Assembly (NCBI RefSeq): GCF_030409755.1
Contig: NZ_JAUFQE010000001.1
Span: forward strand, 558,001 to 622,000
Reading direction: 5' to 3'
Source of the DNA: Vibrio lentus
GTDB lineage: Bacteria; Pseudomonadota; Gammaproteobacteria; Enterobacterales; Vibrionaceae
Length of the DNA: 64,000 nt
How positions within the stretch are numbered: the stretch's first letter is position 1; each line of letters starts with the position of its first letter. Made by a program: the position numbers and the translations under genes. Under the pieces are notes generated by a model. It searched no databases, was not told the origin of the DNA, and saw nothing but the letters and a program-made list of their open reading frames with translations. Below are positions 44,301 to 50,422 of the stretch, piece by piece.

Positions 44301-45867
44301 TCTCTTCGAAGCTACAAGCGCTACCAAACTCAGCGTTCATCGGCTTACATTCTAAATTTTTAGGTAGTTCTCCATTGATTCTTACCGTCGTTGATTCGAT
44401 ATTTTGATAATCTTCTTTTATAATTCCTCTAAGAAAATAGTTATCATCTTTACCATTGAAAGTCTCTTCTGAAGTTACCTCAATTACTGGTGCATTGTTG
44501 TCCCATTCAAAGTTTATATACTGGCCAACATCTCGCCCTTGAACTAATTCGTTGCCTAAGACATCAGTCGTATAAAAAACCAAACGTGCCGCAGTGACAT
44601 TTGAGAGTCCCACTTCTACCGCGTCAATGGCTTTTGTGTCTACACCTACTTTAATACTTGTTTCTCTAAGACCAGATTCAAAGCCGTCGAACTCCAAGAA
44701 ACAAAACTCACTATCCGAAGTTTGTTCATCGTCACATTGACTCTCGAGAGACCAGACACCGTCCAGTTGGTATTCAAGGTACGCTGAAACACCTTGAACA
44801 CCAATTTCATCATTGAGCTTAATATCCACTTTATCGAGACCTGCCAATACATCACTGTCTGTTCTAGACACTGTAGGCGCTTCGGTATCAATTTCGGTTT
44901 CATCGCGAGGAGGGATCACACCGCCAGTACCGCTATTGGTGCCTTGGTCATTAATCTTACGGCTAAACTCAACATAGTCGTCTGCGTCTGTTCCTGAAAT
45001 ATTTAAGTTAGGATCATTGACGACAATTAGAACATGCTGTGCCAAATCGTTAGTGTAAATATCACTAGAGACTTTTTGTTGACCGAAGGTTAAAGGGGTT
45101 ACCCCTCCCGACACAGTACTTATTTCCAGCCCATCAAGAAGACCATCGGCAATGACATCTCGATATTGGATATCAGCCAAATGCATCGATGTGTAAATAT
45201 TACTCTGAGTATCACCGTATTTTTGAATTAGGTCGTACGAATAAGAAGAATAAGCGGTTAACAAAGCACCATATTGGTGACCGGATGTAGCAAAACTACT
45301 TTGACCACCTTTAGTAATGTCTATCGGAGTAGTTTCATTGACATCGAAACCATACATATCGTTAATGCTATTTAGTGATTCCGATATAGCAGTAGAGTCT
45401 GACACTCCCCTGCCTACTTTGTATTGAGTTAAGCCTGAAACGATGTTCGTCAAAGGGGTCAGCATTAAGTTTTGATCACGCCCTTCTTTGTAATTGAGCA
45501 TAGCTTCTAAACGCAGCGTTTTGCCGTTACTGACAGACACTGTATTTTTCGTTAAGGGATCAGTATAACTGCCTTCTTTAGCTACGATGAAAAGTGGCAT
45601 CGATGAAGATTCAAATTCAACCTTGTAGTCACCAAAAGCATCGGAAGTCGTACTTGCTAACTTCCTACCTAGGTTTCCATCCTTGTATTCAAACACCTCA
45701 ATTTTCGCACCGCTCACAGGAGCGTCAAAAACGTTACCTGAGATGCTTCCGGTATTCCTTGCTGGCGGGGTGTTATCACCTCCACCTTCCCCACCGCCAC
45801 ATGCGCTTAAGATAAGCGACGTAACAATAAGACCTAATGTTGATTTCAGCGTATTTTTAGTGAACAT
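32362..45867 (-). CDS. Giant surface lipoprotein with tandem Ig-like repeats (4,501 aa), probable adhesin
   Basis: The protein starts with a lipoprotein signal peptide ('TLGLIVTSLILSACGGGEGG', lipid-modified Cys in LSAC), then a carboxypeptidase-regulatory-like segment ('GSISGNVFDAPVSGAKIEVF'). Two helical modules follow, each containing a 'dLaQ...' helix ('YTNDLAQHVLIVV', and later 'YRNDLAQSYYNIMTEKYG'). Residues about 1,150-2,600 are many non-identical Ig-like domains ('DNKGPVIEL', 'VDNSVPNIDD'). Residues about 2,711-4,375 are about 8.4 nearly identical 198-residue units, each with two Ig-like domains. It ends in a divergent unit and 'TTALVVPNYW'. There is no RTX, type I secretion or LPxTG end, so it is likely carried to the outer surface as a lipoprotein. 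Long repetitive lipoproteins of this style often act in adhesion or biofilm; that role here is inference. No strong ribosome site precedes ATG 45867. Confidence 0.85.
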   Translation of the reverse strand: MFTKNTLKSTLGLIVTSLILSACGGGEGGGDNTPPARNTGSISGNVFDAPVSGAKIEVFEYKDGNLGRKLASTTSDAFGDYKVEFESSSMPLFIVAKEGSYTDPLTKNTVSVSNGKTLRLEAMLNYKEGRDQNLMLTPLTNIVSGLTQYKVGRGVSDSTAISESLNSINDMYGFDVNETTPIDITKGGQSSFATSGHQYGALLTAYSSYSYDLIQKYGDTQSNIYTSMHLADIQYRDVIADGLLDGLEISTVSGGVTPLTFGQQKVSSDIYTNDLAQHVLIVVNDPNLNISGTDADDYVEFSRKINDQGTNSGTGGVIPPRDETEIDTEAPTVSRTDSDVLAGLDKVDIKLNDEIGVQGVSAYLEYQLDGVWSLESQCDDEQTSDSEFCFLEFDGFESGLRETSIKVGVDTKAIDAVEVGLSNVTAARLVFYTTDVLGNELVQGRDVGQYINFEWDNNAPVIEVTSEETFNGKDDNYFLRGIIKEDYQNIESTTVRINGELPKNLECKPMNAEFGSACSFEESYPAADFSSSTTSFEITATDTQGNVGIEPHTVTKDDQAPEQVISYPKNAPMNYINVSVDGERVSKEDVYTQDTYTSETVQSTRDYLKIDYIYASKGILSSIPGVDFSDFNVNHLKDNKIPYVRVRVSDGNGDTGLGSSADKLKLVVKYLVSPNNDNNYALQKVTDTVASAAKIPHETISDTEGHVNEVIYYVPFVKEILGDNFDSTSENSSQKLVIQTIDESENESAEQEVYFRSSFDLPTMTIVTPFIGASVQLEGLNSKGEFTSLGRCTTIQHLESDGTNKALDVAGCETTTDVVNYDFMRVRLIGIDGNTQPHYYKWESDPGTQSEQVNLNSANIGAYFKLNGSKTFYITELATYQTGLFDSQWNQVEAGNKTPENAARILDDVEYALAGGSDSFFGFDPTIVSYATNEMLKGAIPEKLPNNYIHRFLVEAIYDITQVNNMLLSNSVDFASAIYDDLQYDGQANGIGSGGKKIVLDSYEFSSKSYRNDLAQSYYNIMTEKYGVTANLAQRYADQISMANPSLDGEQIIDGDVESIDQSPPQPSLSIENGRETWVGNKRYVAGVLNSQILLEDPSGIVVEEGSQPSFVTMWYEKTEPNTGTPIDLNIRESGGDSYKKEYLFTLDTESSNLTGIDKFELITSAMDEHGNSYGYNGEDPHIETLYIDNDYPLVTYTPPIGGDDNPVEEGVYLNTNYNQELTFTIDDPVGDKLDKRGLTFYNAATGESNSYAPNRFSSNEEKYFKVKLCSGEKCSAEDNILSPKDGNWTVYVSAEDNLSNIVNRQTTNAPQFSVLLDSKGPVVNGSKIANHLGGNSSWVPDITWSLSPGSLVKVEMKPESGRRFTLQQYETEPEESTEPYLFGIQPNVEVRLVADAFKYNEKNFFYVTATDSSFPLGTHSGEFEFLVDNKGPVIELADPWVIDTNSGESYVLGTNFTVKITSVSDDSDVSKVELWQQGQATAIRSIDPKDPTQPFDIVITETQSDAIVIGEDKKANLYLKAVDEYGFESETEIRTILLDREGPSLKLNGFDPESFYLGNYVFNLSAQDLNDRGTPSSEGVNKETLEYWTFKENPSDASTLVGDEMKIPLGGENYVDSATRTIRLGGSDIRGNTTSVDYVVKVQNSKPTIKSVTFTYEGGTPVSSAGGQIQITRSEPVIISIAAEDESGIPLVEGTYKYGEQTNNISFSQKDGLWEARLTEADLTEDGAYQLEFKVYNNVRYNSEQERPSATRSASINVQRQGVALSIAKPTDFQSHISGSTLNVEFDPVGEVKARTLECWVRENYTSEGVPEDGPNYAYSGVITNPQENYKCSVTTDVNMSVSPVVLITKTVGTNGTETVNKFSFNMMDIDVPTVEQDTYQFTGNDVGLNDKGEKILSLTLSFKDNLSGVDISDGNEPLLIRNRFNKSFKPNSCSTKLGITTCSYTGLYADILYPGALQHLYTIKNLSDIAGNLGSDHALELLLPARGDLEIAITSPAENTFIRGETLEMNFKVKVGQNDDLENIVVTLDDASYNLNDNPENFSPSFIKCEDDYSCSTFTAPLGDKLDGKKIEPRIQIIDVWGESKSDEVRVTVDNSVPNIDDTVTLNESPDDANLVRFQFSVWDEGSGIASVKYTLSNPKHVFDKDNIPDNSHLYFDLPKTELQGLNSIRVNVEATDNVGWTQNKTIDIDIRVPTIDLAFDGITSLQGDKLAFTNESQAFTITSDEGEDVKAASYSIDLVPASGSTIKFSGKIASSTASDTMTFDIDAQAEYRQKVTVTDSIGRVITDVNVLNKTYDSKGIASIVDYQAPVISSITSTQDSMIPEEGQYYLDVRAYVFDKNLSSVNSTANNGTDAPVNPQLIEEPIKDGDPYLIRYLLSPGDYLITVTADDLVKHKTEKSLNTKVEAASIPELTISTAASMPLAGGVEIPLLFTFTEEVNQFEFSDVEIQASDGNDTGELKQASWSTTDNITWTVNYIAPEKQDKNITIRVGDNSYESVNTIPGTGDSLVMGVEGVLPTLTKVTFDPTYQEIGKDVQVELKFDKELQEAKATLGANNITMISDTENKKVWTGTVNVPDVPELGVDLVVSQYKDLVGNVGEDNTSYELPITPTLTVEAISDVNGEGVANVTVSGGSKRFEIGDSFTIKARDSEGSEVTVNPNPNPNADGDWSSKLDVSGLKDGTIRVTVNGTNKLNAPAAEAETTFTLTQTKPTVDDSQTSINPTHAAAGESVTITATFDKGVTTPTGSTLGTAAINWTAQSGTQTQWVGTAEVASVADSVKSVALTLQGFSDATGNTGEAFTSSKALAMTPTLTVEAISDVNEAGAASVAVSGNSTHFETTDTLTIKAVDTDNKEVTQTTTVAALGKWNATLDVSGLKDGTIAVTVNGTNDLEAPAKEAGTTFTLTQTKPTVDDSQTSVNPTHAAAGESVTITATFDKGVTTPTGSTLGTAAINWVAQSGTQTQWVGTAEVASVADSVKSVALTLQGFSDATGNTGEAFTSSKALAMTPTLTVEAISDVNEAGAASVAVSGNSTRFETTDTLTIKAVDTDNKEVTQTTTVAALGKWNATLDVSGLKDGTIAVTVNGTNDLEAPAKEAGTTFTLTQTKPTVDDSQTSVNPTHAAAGESVTITATFDKGVTTPTGSTLGTAAINWTAQSGTQTQWVGTAEVASVADSVKSVALTLQGFSDATGNTGEAFTSSKALAMTPTLTVEAISDVNEAGAASVAVSGNSTRFETTDTLTIKAVDTDNKEVTQTTTVAALGKWNATLDVSGLKDGTIAVTVNGINDLEAPAKEAGTTFTLTQTKPTVDDSQTSINPTHAAAGESVTITATFDKGVTTPIGSTLGTAAINWTAQSDTQTQWVGTAEVASVADSVKSVALTLQGFSDATGNTGEAFTSSKALAMTPTLTVEAISDVNEAGAASVAVSGNSTRFETTDTLTIKAVDTDNKEVTQTTTVAALGKWNATLDVSGLKDGTIAVTVNGTNDLEAPAKEAGTTFTLTQTKPTVDDSQTSINPTHAAAGESVTITATFDKGVTTPIGSTLGTAVINWTAQSDTQTQWVGTAEVASVADSVKSVALTLQGFSDATGNTGEAFTSSKALAMTPTLTVEAISDVNEAGAASVAVSGNSTRFETTDTLTIKAVDTDNKEVTQTTTVAALGKWNATLDVSGLKDGTIAVTVNGINDLEAPAKEAGTTFTLTQTKPTVDDSQTSINPTHAAAGESVTITATFDKGVTTPIGSTLGTAAINWTAQSDTQTQWVGTAEVASVADSVKSVALTLQGFSDATGNTGEAFTSSKALAMTPTLTVEAISDVNEAGAASVAVSGNSTRFETTDTLTIKAVDTDNKEVTQTTTVAALGKWNATLDVSGLKDGTIAVTVNGTNDLEAPAKEAGTTFTLTQTKPTVDDSQTSINPTHAAAGESVTITATFDKGVTTPIGSTLGTAVINWTAQSGTQTQWVGTAEVASVADSVKSVALTLQGFSDATGNTGEAFTSSKALAMTPTLTVEAISDVNEAGAASVAVSGNSTRFETTDTLTIKAVDTDNKEVTQTTTVAALGKWNATLDVSGLKDGTIAVTVNGTNDLEALVKEAGTTFTLTQTKPTVDDSQTSINPTHAAAGESVTITATFDKGVTTPTGSTLGTAAINWVAQSGTQTQWVGTAEVASVADSVKSVALTLQGFSDATGNTGEAFTSSKALAMTPTLTVEAISDVNEAGAASVAVSGNSTRFETTDTLTIKAVDTDNKEVTQTTTVAALGKWNATLDVSGLKDGTIAVTVNGTNDLEAPAKEAGTTFTLTQTKPTVDDSQTSINPTHAAAGESVTITATFDKGVTTPTGSTLGTAAINWVAQSGTQTQWVGTAEVASVADSVKSVALTLQGFEDAAGNTGVEYTLDNALAITPTIAFETINDVTGPTKVTINGATTRFEEWDSIALKAIDTDSLKVLGSATVLADGTWTVDLDLFTLKDGDITVYASGTNSLSAPADEVSTTFNYSSTTALVVPNYW
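32744..37737. repeat. Tandem array of about 8.4 copies of a 594-bp coding repeat
   Basis: Near-identical 594-bp units recur at exact spacing; landmark positions 32843, 33437, 34031, 34625, 35219, 35813, 36407, 37001 and 37595 are the same site in successive units. 594 bp equals 198 codons, so copy-number change keeps the frame. Sparse differences (Thr/Val in GTAxINW, Ser-Gly/Ser-Asp-Thr, Thr/Ile in NGxNDLEAP) mark units; 34031 resembles 35219 and 34625 resembles 35813, which shows a duplicated two-unit block. Flanking units are clearly diverged. Confidence 0.95.
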
Positions 45868-46125
45868 AGTATTCTGGCAGAGTATATTTTGCCGCGATTA
45901 TATTATCGTCTAAAATTTTCTCAACATGACATAATAACTACTTGCAAAGTACAGTTTAGCTAAATCAAAAGGTGAAAGGTTTGTTTTTTATCACTCTAGA
46001 AACACACCCTATGCCTTTAGCCAGTCATTAAGAAGGAATGAACTAAAATAACATGCAAAAAAAACAAATAAATATTATGATCTAATTCTTATTTTTATCC
46101 ATTAACCGAATTTTATTGATAATTT

Positions 46126-47085
46126 ATGTATTTGAAAATAAATAGCCATTTAAGTCGCCGCACCCTTTCCTTTGGCCTTTTGATGGTTTTTTTGATCGTT
46201 TCAACAGCCATATCGCTAAGCTACAATCATTCAAATACTGATAAAAAACAGGCACCTAAAATAGCCAAGCCCAAAAGCATTCATATTCCAACCCCAGCTC
46301 CGACATCTGAAATGGTTTCAGGGGTTGTGAAATACTCTTTTGTCAGTTCTATACTATCCTCTGGTTTGACGAACAATGAATTAAAATCACTATTGAGTCT
46401 GTTAGGTGATAATTTTGACATTATTAAATCAGTTAACAACGGTGATAAGTTTTCAATAAAAACCCAACATGATGGTACAAACACAGAATATGTCAGTGCT
46501 TTTTACTATTTAGGCAGTGATATAGAATTTTTTGCTATGAGAGGGGCGGATGATAATATCTATAACGAAAATGGATATAAAATAAATAAAGGCTATGTAT
46601 TCCCTCTTCCTAAGCATTATCGAGTAAGTTCATCATTCGATTTAAACAGGAAACACCCTATAACGAATCGAATTGCACCTCATTTTGGAACGGACTACGC
46701 GACACCTATTGGCACAGAGATTCATTCGTTGTCCGACGGTGTCGTTTTGAAGTCTCGATATAACCGTTTCGCAGGTAACTACTTAACCATAAAACACACT
46801 GATGGAAACTATGCGCGCTACCTTCATCTTTCAGAAAGACATGTCTTAGCTGGGGAATACATCACTAAAGGTCAGATAATCGGTCTTACTGGGAATTCAG
46901 GCCGGACAACTGGACCTCACTTGCATTTAGAGCTTTCGGTTGCTGGAGTACCGGTTAACTTCGAACAATATATCAACGCAGAAAAAAGCTACAACGACCA
47001 ATTTATATACATTGCTCAAGCTGAACGTAAGCAGCTAATAAAAAGCCTAGCTCAATCTGTACAATCAAACCAACCTCCAACATAG
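46126..47085 (+). CDS. M23 family cell-wall endopeptidase
   Basis: This 319-residue protein has an N-terminal membrane or signal segment ('LSFGLLMVFLIVSTAISLSY') and a C-terminal M23 (LytM) domain (about residues 165-290). Zinc ligands are visible: H and D in 'HFGTDYATP' and the HxH of 'TTGPHLHLELS'; 'ARYLHLSERHV' gives another conserved His. The middle region ('GLTNNELKSLLSLLGDN') resembles the inhibitory N-terminal domain of ShyA/MepM-type D,D-endopeptidases, but no LysM domain is present and the protein is shorter than those. It probably cuts peptide cross-links in peptidoglycan during growth. It is divergent from the giant lipoprotein gene with 258 bases between. The ATG at 46126 lacks a good ribosome site. 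Confidence 0.88.
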   Translation: MYLKINSHLSRRTLSFGLLMVFLIVSTAISLSYNHSNTDKKQAPKIAKPKSIHIPTPAPTSEMVSGVVKYSFVSSILSSGLTNNELKSLLSLLGDNFDIIKSVNNGDKFSIKTQHDGTNTEYVSAFYYLGSDIEFFAMRGADDNIYNENGYKINKGYVFPLPKHYRVSSSFDLNRKHPITNRIAPHFGTDYATPIGTEIHSLSDGVVLKSRYNRFAGNYLTIKHTDGNYARYLHLSERHVLAGEYITKGQIIGLTGNSGRTTGPHLHLELSVAGVPVNFEQYINAEKSYNDQFIYIAQAERKQLIKSLAQSVQSNQPPT

Positions 47086-47134
47086 GTTCCCCTAGTAATA
47101 TTCGATTTACCTTTGAGGCAAACCAAGCAGATAC

Positions 47135-47176
47135 ACGCATTATTTACCCCCGAAATAATCGATTCAAATAATGCGT
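47135..47176. promoter_or_regulatory. 11-bp inverted repeat with a competing inner stem
   Basis: ACGCATTATTT (47135-47145) and AAATAATGCGT (47166-47176) are perfect inverted repeats. Between them a third AAATAAT (47152-47158) can pair with the same left arm, so two exclusive hairpins are possible. There is no T-run. It lies between the M23 gene and ylqF in a 309-base gap that otherwise shows nothing. Confidence 0.5.
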
Positions 47177-47394
47177 CCCTCACTAGCTAACCTGAAATTT
47201 TTAACACTTAATCAAAGAGTTAGCCATATGATAACTGTGCTCTAAATTGTAACTTAGTAGTCAATTTCAATTGAACTCCCAAGAATCTTTGCGCAAATGT
47301 CTTTTTCTGTAGTTCTTCTAGGCGATATAGCGCTTTACACGCCCTAGCGAACCCTTACAATGTGCAGCAAATATATTTATCAAGGTTTATCTCT

Positions 47395-48330
47395 ATGTCT
47401 ATTCAATGGTTTCCGGGTCACATGCATAAAGCCCGCAAAGAAATCGAAGAAGTTATCCCACAGGTTGATGTGATCATCGAAGTACTGGACGCTCGTATCC
47501 CGTTCAGTAGTGAAAACCCAATGATCTCTTCACTGCGCGGCGATAAGCCTTGTGTAAAAGTACTGAACAAGCGCGACCTTGCTGATCCTGAGCTTACTGA
47601 GCGTTGGATTGAGCACCTCGAGAAAGAGCAAGGCGTTAAGGCGATTGCGATTACCACCAGCGCTAAAGAAGAAGTTAACCACGTTATGGAGCTAGTACGT
47701 AAATTAGCACCGCATCGTGAACAGATGGGTAAGAATATTCGTACAATGATCATGGGCATCCCGAACGTGGGTAAATCGACCATCATCAACTGTTTGGCTG
47801 GACGTACGATTGCGGTAACGGGTAACCAACCTGCAGTAACTCGTCGCCAACAACGTATCAACCTTCAAAATGGCGTGATCCTTTCAGATACTCCAGGAAT
47901 CCTTTGGCCTAAAGTAGAAAACCCACACAGTGGCTTCCGCCTAGCCGCTACAGGTGCGGTAAAAGACACGGCAATGGAATACGATGAAGTCGCATTCTAC
48001 ACCGTCGAGTATCTAGCTAAGCAGTACCCTCACCTTTTGAAAGAACGCTACCAAATTGAAGAACTGCCAGAGTCAGATATCGAATTGATGGAAGCCATTG
48101 GTCGTAAGCGCGGTGCACTTCGTGCAGGTGGTCATATAGACATTCACAAATGTTCTGAAATCCTTCTTCACGAACTTCGCAGCGGTACTTTAGGTAAAGT
48201 TACGCTAGAGCTACCAGAGATGATTACTAAAGAACTGGTTGAAGTTGAAGAAGCGGCTGCACTGAAAGCTGAACAACAGATTAAGAAGAAAGAAGAGCGC
48301 CGTAAGCGTTACTTGAAAAACAAGCGCTAA
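47395..48330 (+). CDS. ylqF: Ribosome biogenesis GTPase YlqF (RbgA)
   Basis: This 311-residue circularly permuted GTPase acts in maturation of the large ribosomal subunit in bacteria where it has been studied. The motifs appear in the permuted order: G4 'LNKRDLAD', G5 'ITTSA', then G1 'GIPNVGKST' and G3 'DTPGI'. The start ATG 47395 gives 'MSIQWFPGHMHKARKEI', the invariant family N terminus, with AAGG upstream; an ATG 33 bases earlier would add 11 unrelated residues. The C-terminal end is a lysine/arginine-rich tail suited to rRNA contact. It is a single gene, followed by a stem-loop at 48353-48384. Confidence 0.95.
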   Translation: MSIQWFPGHMHKARKEIEEVIPQVDVIIEVLDARIPFSSENPMISSLRGDKPCVKVLNKRDLADPELTERWIEHLEKEQGVKAIAITTSAKEEVNHVMELVRKLAPHREQMGKNIRTMIMGIPNVGKSTIINCLAGRTIAVTGNQPAVTRRQQRINLQNGVILSDTPGILWPKVENPHSGFRLAATGAVKDTAMEYDEVAFYTVEYLAKQYPHLLKERYQIEELPESDIELMEAIGRKRGALRAGGHIDIHKCSEILLHELRSGTLGKVTLELPEMITKELVEVEEAAALKAEQQIKKKEERRKRYLKNKR

Positions 48331-48352
48331 CGTCTTTGAAATTATAAGATAT

Positions 48353-48384
48353 TCACGCTCTGACCGCGAAAAGTTAGAGCGTGA
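48353..48384. terminator. Stem-loop after ylqF
   Basis: TCACGCTCT (48353-48361) and AGAGCGTGA (48376-48384) form a perfect 9-bp stem. The following sequence is GCATAAAAAC with no T-run, so it may stabilise an mRNA end more than stop transcription. Its left arm and loop contain GCTCTGACCGC, which also occurs in the terminator at 52738-52762. Confidence 0.45.
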
Positions 48385-48515
48385 GCATAAAAACTGCACA
48401 CCTATGATGATAGAACTAACATATTGTCACATAAATAAAAACTCGCATTTACAACCAGCATTGACGTAGACATACTTGCACCAAATTATTGTGACACAGT
48501 AGCGATTTACCTCCA

Positions 48516-49604
48516 ATGCGTTCATACCCCGGATTTCAAAACCAACGATTTAAGACTTATTTCGACAATGAAATCTATCTACCGTACGTAAAATTCATCT
48601 ACGTACCTATTACCATATTCTTTACTTTCATTATCTCCGATTACATCAATTTTGGGGCACAATGCATTTTCCCTGTGGTGTTGAGAACGGTACTTTTCGT
48701 CATCATGATGTTCGTTGCGGCTTACTGCATCAAACATAAACCTAACCACTTGCAGCAGCTCGAAGCTTGTCTTCTGGTCATCAGCGCCCTATTTCTCGTC
48801 TATGTTGGTCGCATCGCCATTGATTTCGGGAACTTAGATTATCAAGGTGGCACCATCCTCGTGATGATCTACGTTGGGACATTTTCCAGAATGTCCGCTC
48901 GATATAGTTTAAGCGCGCTGACCATTATCTTCTTATGCTATCTCGTTGGCTTAGCACCACCACTTTACGCAGCAGAACCTAGTCACGAAATGGAAACTAT
49001 TTCCGTATACGCTTCAGCTTACATTCTTATTGCAGCCTCTTGTTTAAGACGAGATTTCGAAGTACATAAACGTTTTACTCAATCAGAACAGCTTCGTAAA
49101 CAAGCCATCCAGCTACGTAAGCAATCTAACTTGTTTGAAGCTCTCTCGTATCAAGATGCACTCACCGGATGCTATAACCGACTGTATCTGCATCAAGTTA
49201 TTGAACCGAACATTGACCGCCAGCTTTCAATGACCACTATCATGATCGATGTTGATCACTTTAAGTCAATCAATGATACCTATGGCCATCAGACCGGGGA
49301 TGCAGTCATCAAAGATTTGGCTGAAGCTATTCAAGACACCTTGCCACAACATAGCACCTGCTTTCGTTACGGAGGTGAAGAATTTTTGGTCATCATCCAA
49401 AACGAGAGTGAAGCAAGCATTAAGCAGCTAGCAGACGACTTATTGGCTTGCCCAGCTCAGCTTCGATTTGAAGTCACGGTATCTATTGGCGTCAAGCATG
49501 TGACTCAAGCCTTAGGATCGGTTGAACAACTCATCAACGATGCCGATCAAGCTCTCTATTCATCGAAGAAGAAGGGAAGAAACTGCATTTCTTGGTCGGA
49601 CTAG
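48516..49604 (+). CDS. Membrane-bound GGDEF diguanylate cyclase
   Basis: This 362-residue protein makes cyclic di-GMP. The first about 180 residues hold five or six hydrophobic segments ('FIYVPITIFFTFIISDYINF', 'LFVIMMFVAAYCIKHKP', 'LEACLLVISALFLVYVGRI', 'YSLSALTIIFLCYLVGLAPP'). A short linker helix leads to the GGDEF domain, with 'DALTGCYNRLYL', 'MIDVDHFKSINDTYGHQTGD' and the active site 'FRYGGEEFLVII'. No RxxD inhibitory site precedes GGEEF, so product inhibition at the usual I-site is not expected. Cyclic di-GMP promotes biofilm formation in Vibrio; a link to the nearby large lipoprotein is only a guess. A strong terminator follows. Confidence 0.93.
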   Translation: MRSYPGFQNQRFKTYFDNEIYLPYVKFIYVPITIFFTFIISDYINFGAQCIFPVVLRTVLFVIMMFVAAYCIKHKPNHLQQLEACLLVISALFLVYVGRIAIDFGNLDYQGGTILVMIYVGTFSRMSARYSLSALTIIFLCYLVGLAPPLYAAEPSHEMETISVYASAYILIAASCLRRDFEVHKRFTQSEQLRKQAIQLRKQSNLFEALSYQDALTGCYNRLYLHQVIEPNIDRQLSMTTIMIDVDHFKSINDTYGHQTGDAVIKDLAEAIQDTLPQHSTCFRYGGEEFLVIIQNESEASIKQLADDLLACPAQLRFEVTVSIGVKHVTQALGSVEQLINDADQALYSSKKKGRNCISWSD

Positions 49605-49630
49605 AAGCCCAATAGCGCCCTAAAAATGAG

Positions 49631-49664
49631 AAAGCCCCAGACCTATTCAGTCTGGGGCTTTATT
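49631..49664. terminator. Strong terminator after the GGDEF gene
   Basis: AAAGCCCCAGA - loop - TCTGGGGCTTT (49631-49661) has an 11-bp stem and A/T tails, and can work on both strands. It separates the GGDEF gene from the convergent acetyltransferase gene. Confidence 0.9.
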
Positions 49665-49724
49665 CGTTCTAACCGCACTTAAATTAACGTTAGTTCGTTA
49701 AAAATAGGCATATTTAATTACGGG

Positions 49725-50270
49725 TTAAGAATACACAACACTCGCCGTTTTTTGTTCCAGCTCCTCTGGAGAACCCCAAGAAATCACCTTCTCGTTCACT
49801 TGGCTCCCACATGGTGCGTTCCAAACTTGCTCTAGTTCTTCTTTGCCACCAATCGCTTGATAAAACGCAATGGCTTGGTGATTCTCAGACATCACCTCTA
49901 GGTACAGTCCTGAATCCGAATAATATTGCTGTAACCACTTCGATAACTCAGACAAAAGACGTTTGCCTACACCACGACCGCGGTAATTATTGTCTACATG
50001 TAACGCATCAATGAACGTACCACGTTCAAAGTTGTGATTACCAAACGCGCAGACAAAACCAACCAGTAAACCGCCCTCTTCAAGCAATAAAACATGTTGG
50101 TTAAAAGGAGGATTAATCAAACGAGTCTGCCAAATAACAGATCTGTCCTCCAAAACATCATTTTCTAAGTAATCATCAGCAAGAATGCCACGGTAATATA
50201 GCTTCCAGCTATCCGCGTGTAATTGGGCAATCCGCTCATAATCTTTATATTCAGCTACCTTAATTTCCAT
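49725..50270 (-). CDS. GNAT family N-acetyltransferase
   Basis: This 181-residue protein has the GNAT fold: 'KDYERIAQLHADSWKLYYR' near the N terminus, 'GLLVGFVCAF' (strand 4), 'IDALHVDNNYRGRGVGKRLL' carrying the acetyl-CoA motif A (RGxGxG), and 'LEVMSENHQAIAFYQAIGGK' (motif B). It transfers an acetyl group from acetyl-CoA to an amine; the substrate cannot be read from the sequence. The start ATG 50270 has AAGGG upstream. It is divergent from the desaturase gene and stands alone. Confidence 0.9.
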   Translation of the reverse strand: MEIKVAEYKDYERIAQLHADSWKLYYRGILADDYLENDVLEDRSVIWQTRLINPPFNQHVLLLEEGGLLVGFVCAFGNHNFERGTFIDALHVDNNYRGRGVGKRLLSELSKWLQQYYSDSGLYLEVMSENHQAIAFYQAIGGKEELEQVWNAPCGSQVNEKVISWGSPEELEQKTASVVYS

Positions 50271-50353
50271 TTATTAGCCCTTAGTACTTCCATTTATGAC
50301 TTGCTACTACATTTCACACTACCTTTATACAATATTTAAGCAAAACATACTAA

Positions 50354-50402
50354 TACACGTTTACACTTTCAATATTGACTTACACGTGTACGCTGATATT
50401 CT
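50354..50402 (+). promoter_or_regulatory. Desaturase promoter with FabR/DesT-like operator
   Basis: TTGACT (50375-50380) and TATTCT (50397-50402), 16 bases apart, form a sigma-70 promoter. The perfect palindrome TACACGTGTA (50381-50390) fills the spacer directly after the -35. A second, imperfect copy TACACGTTTA lies at 50354-50363. Read on the minus strand, the site is AGCGTACACGTGTAA, similar to FabR-type fatty-acid operators as I recall them. Confidence 0.6.
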
Positions 50403-50422
50403 AGCGCACAGATGTAAGCCCA

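Noticed and set aside
46107..46128. LuxR/HapR-like site (TTATTGATAATTTATG) before the M23 gene
   Set aside because: Only the left half matches the quorum-sensing consensus, and the match overlaps the start codon in AT-rich sequence.
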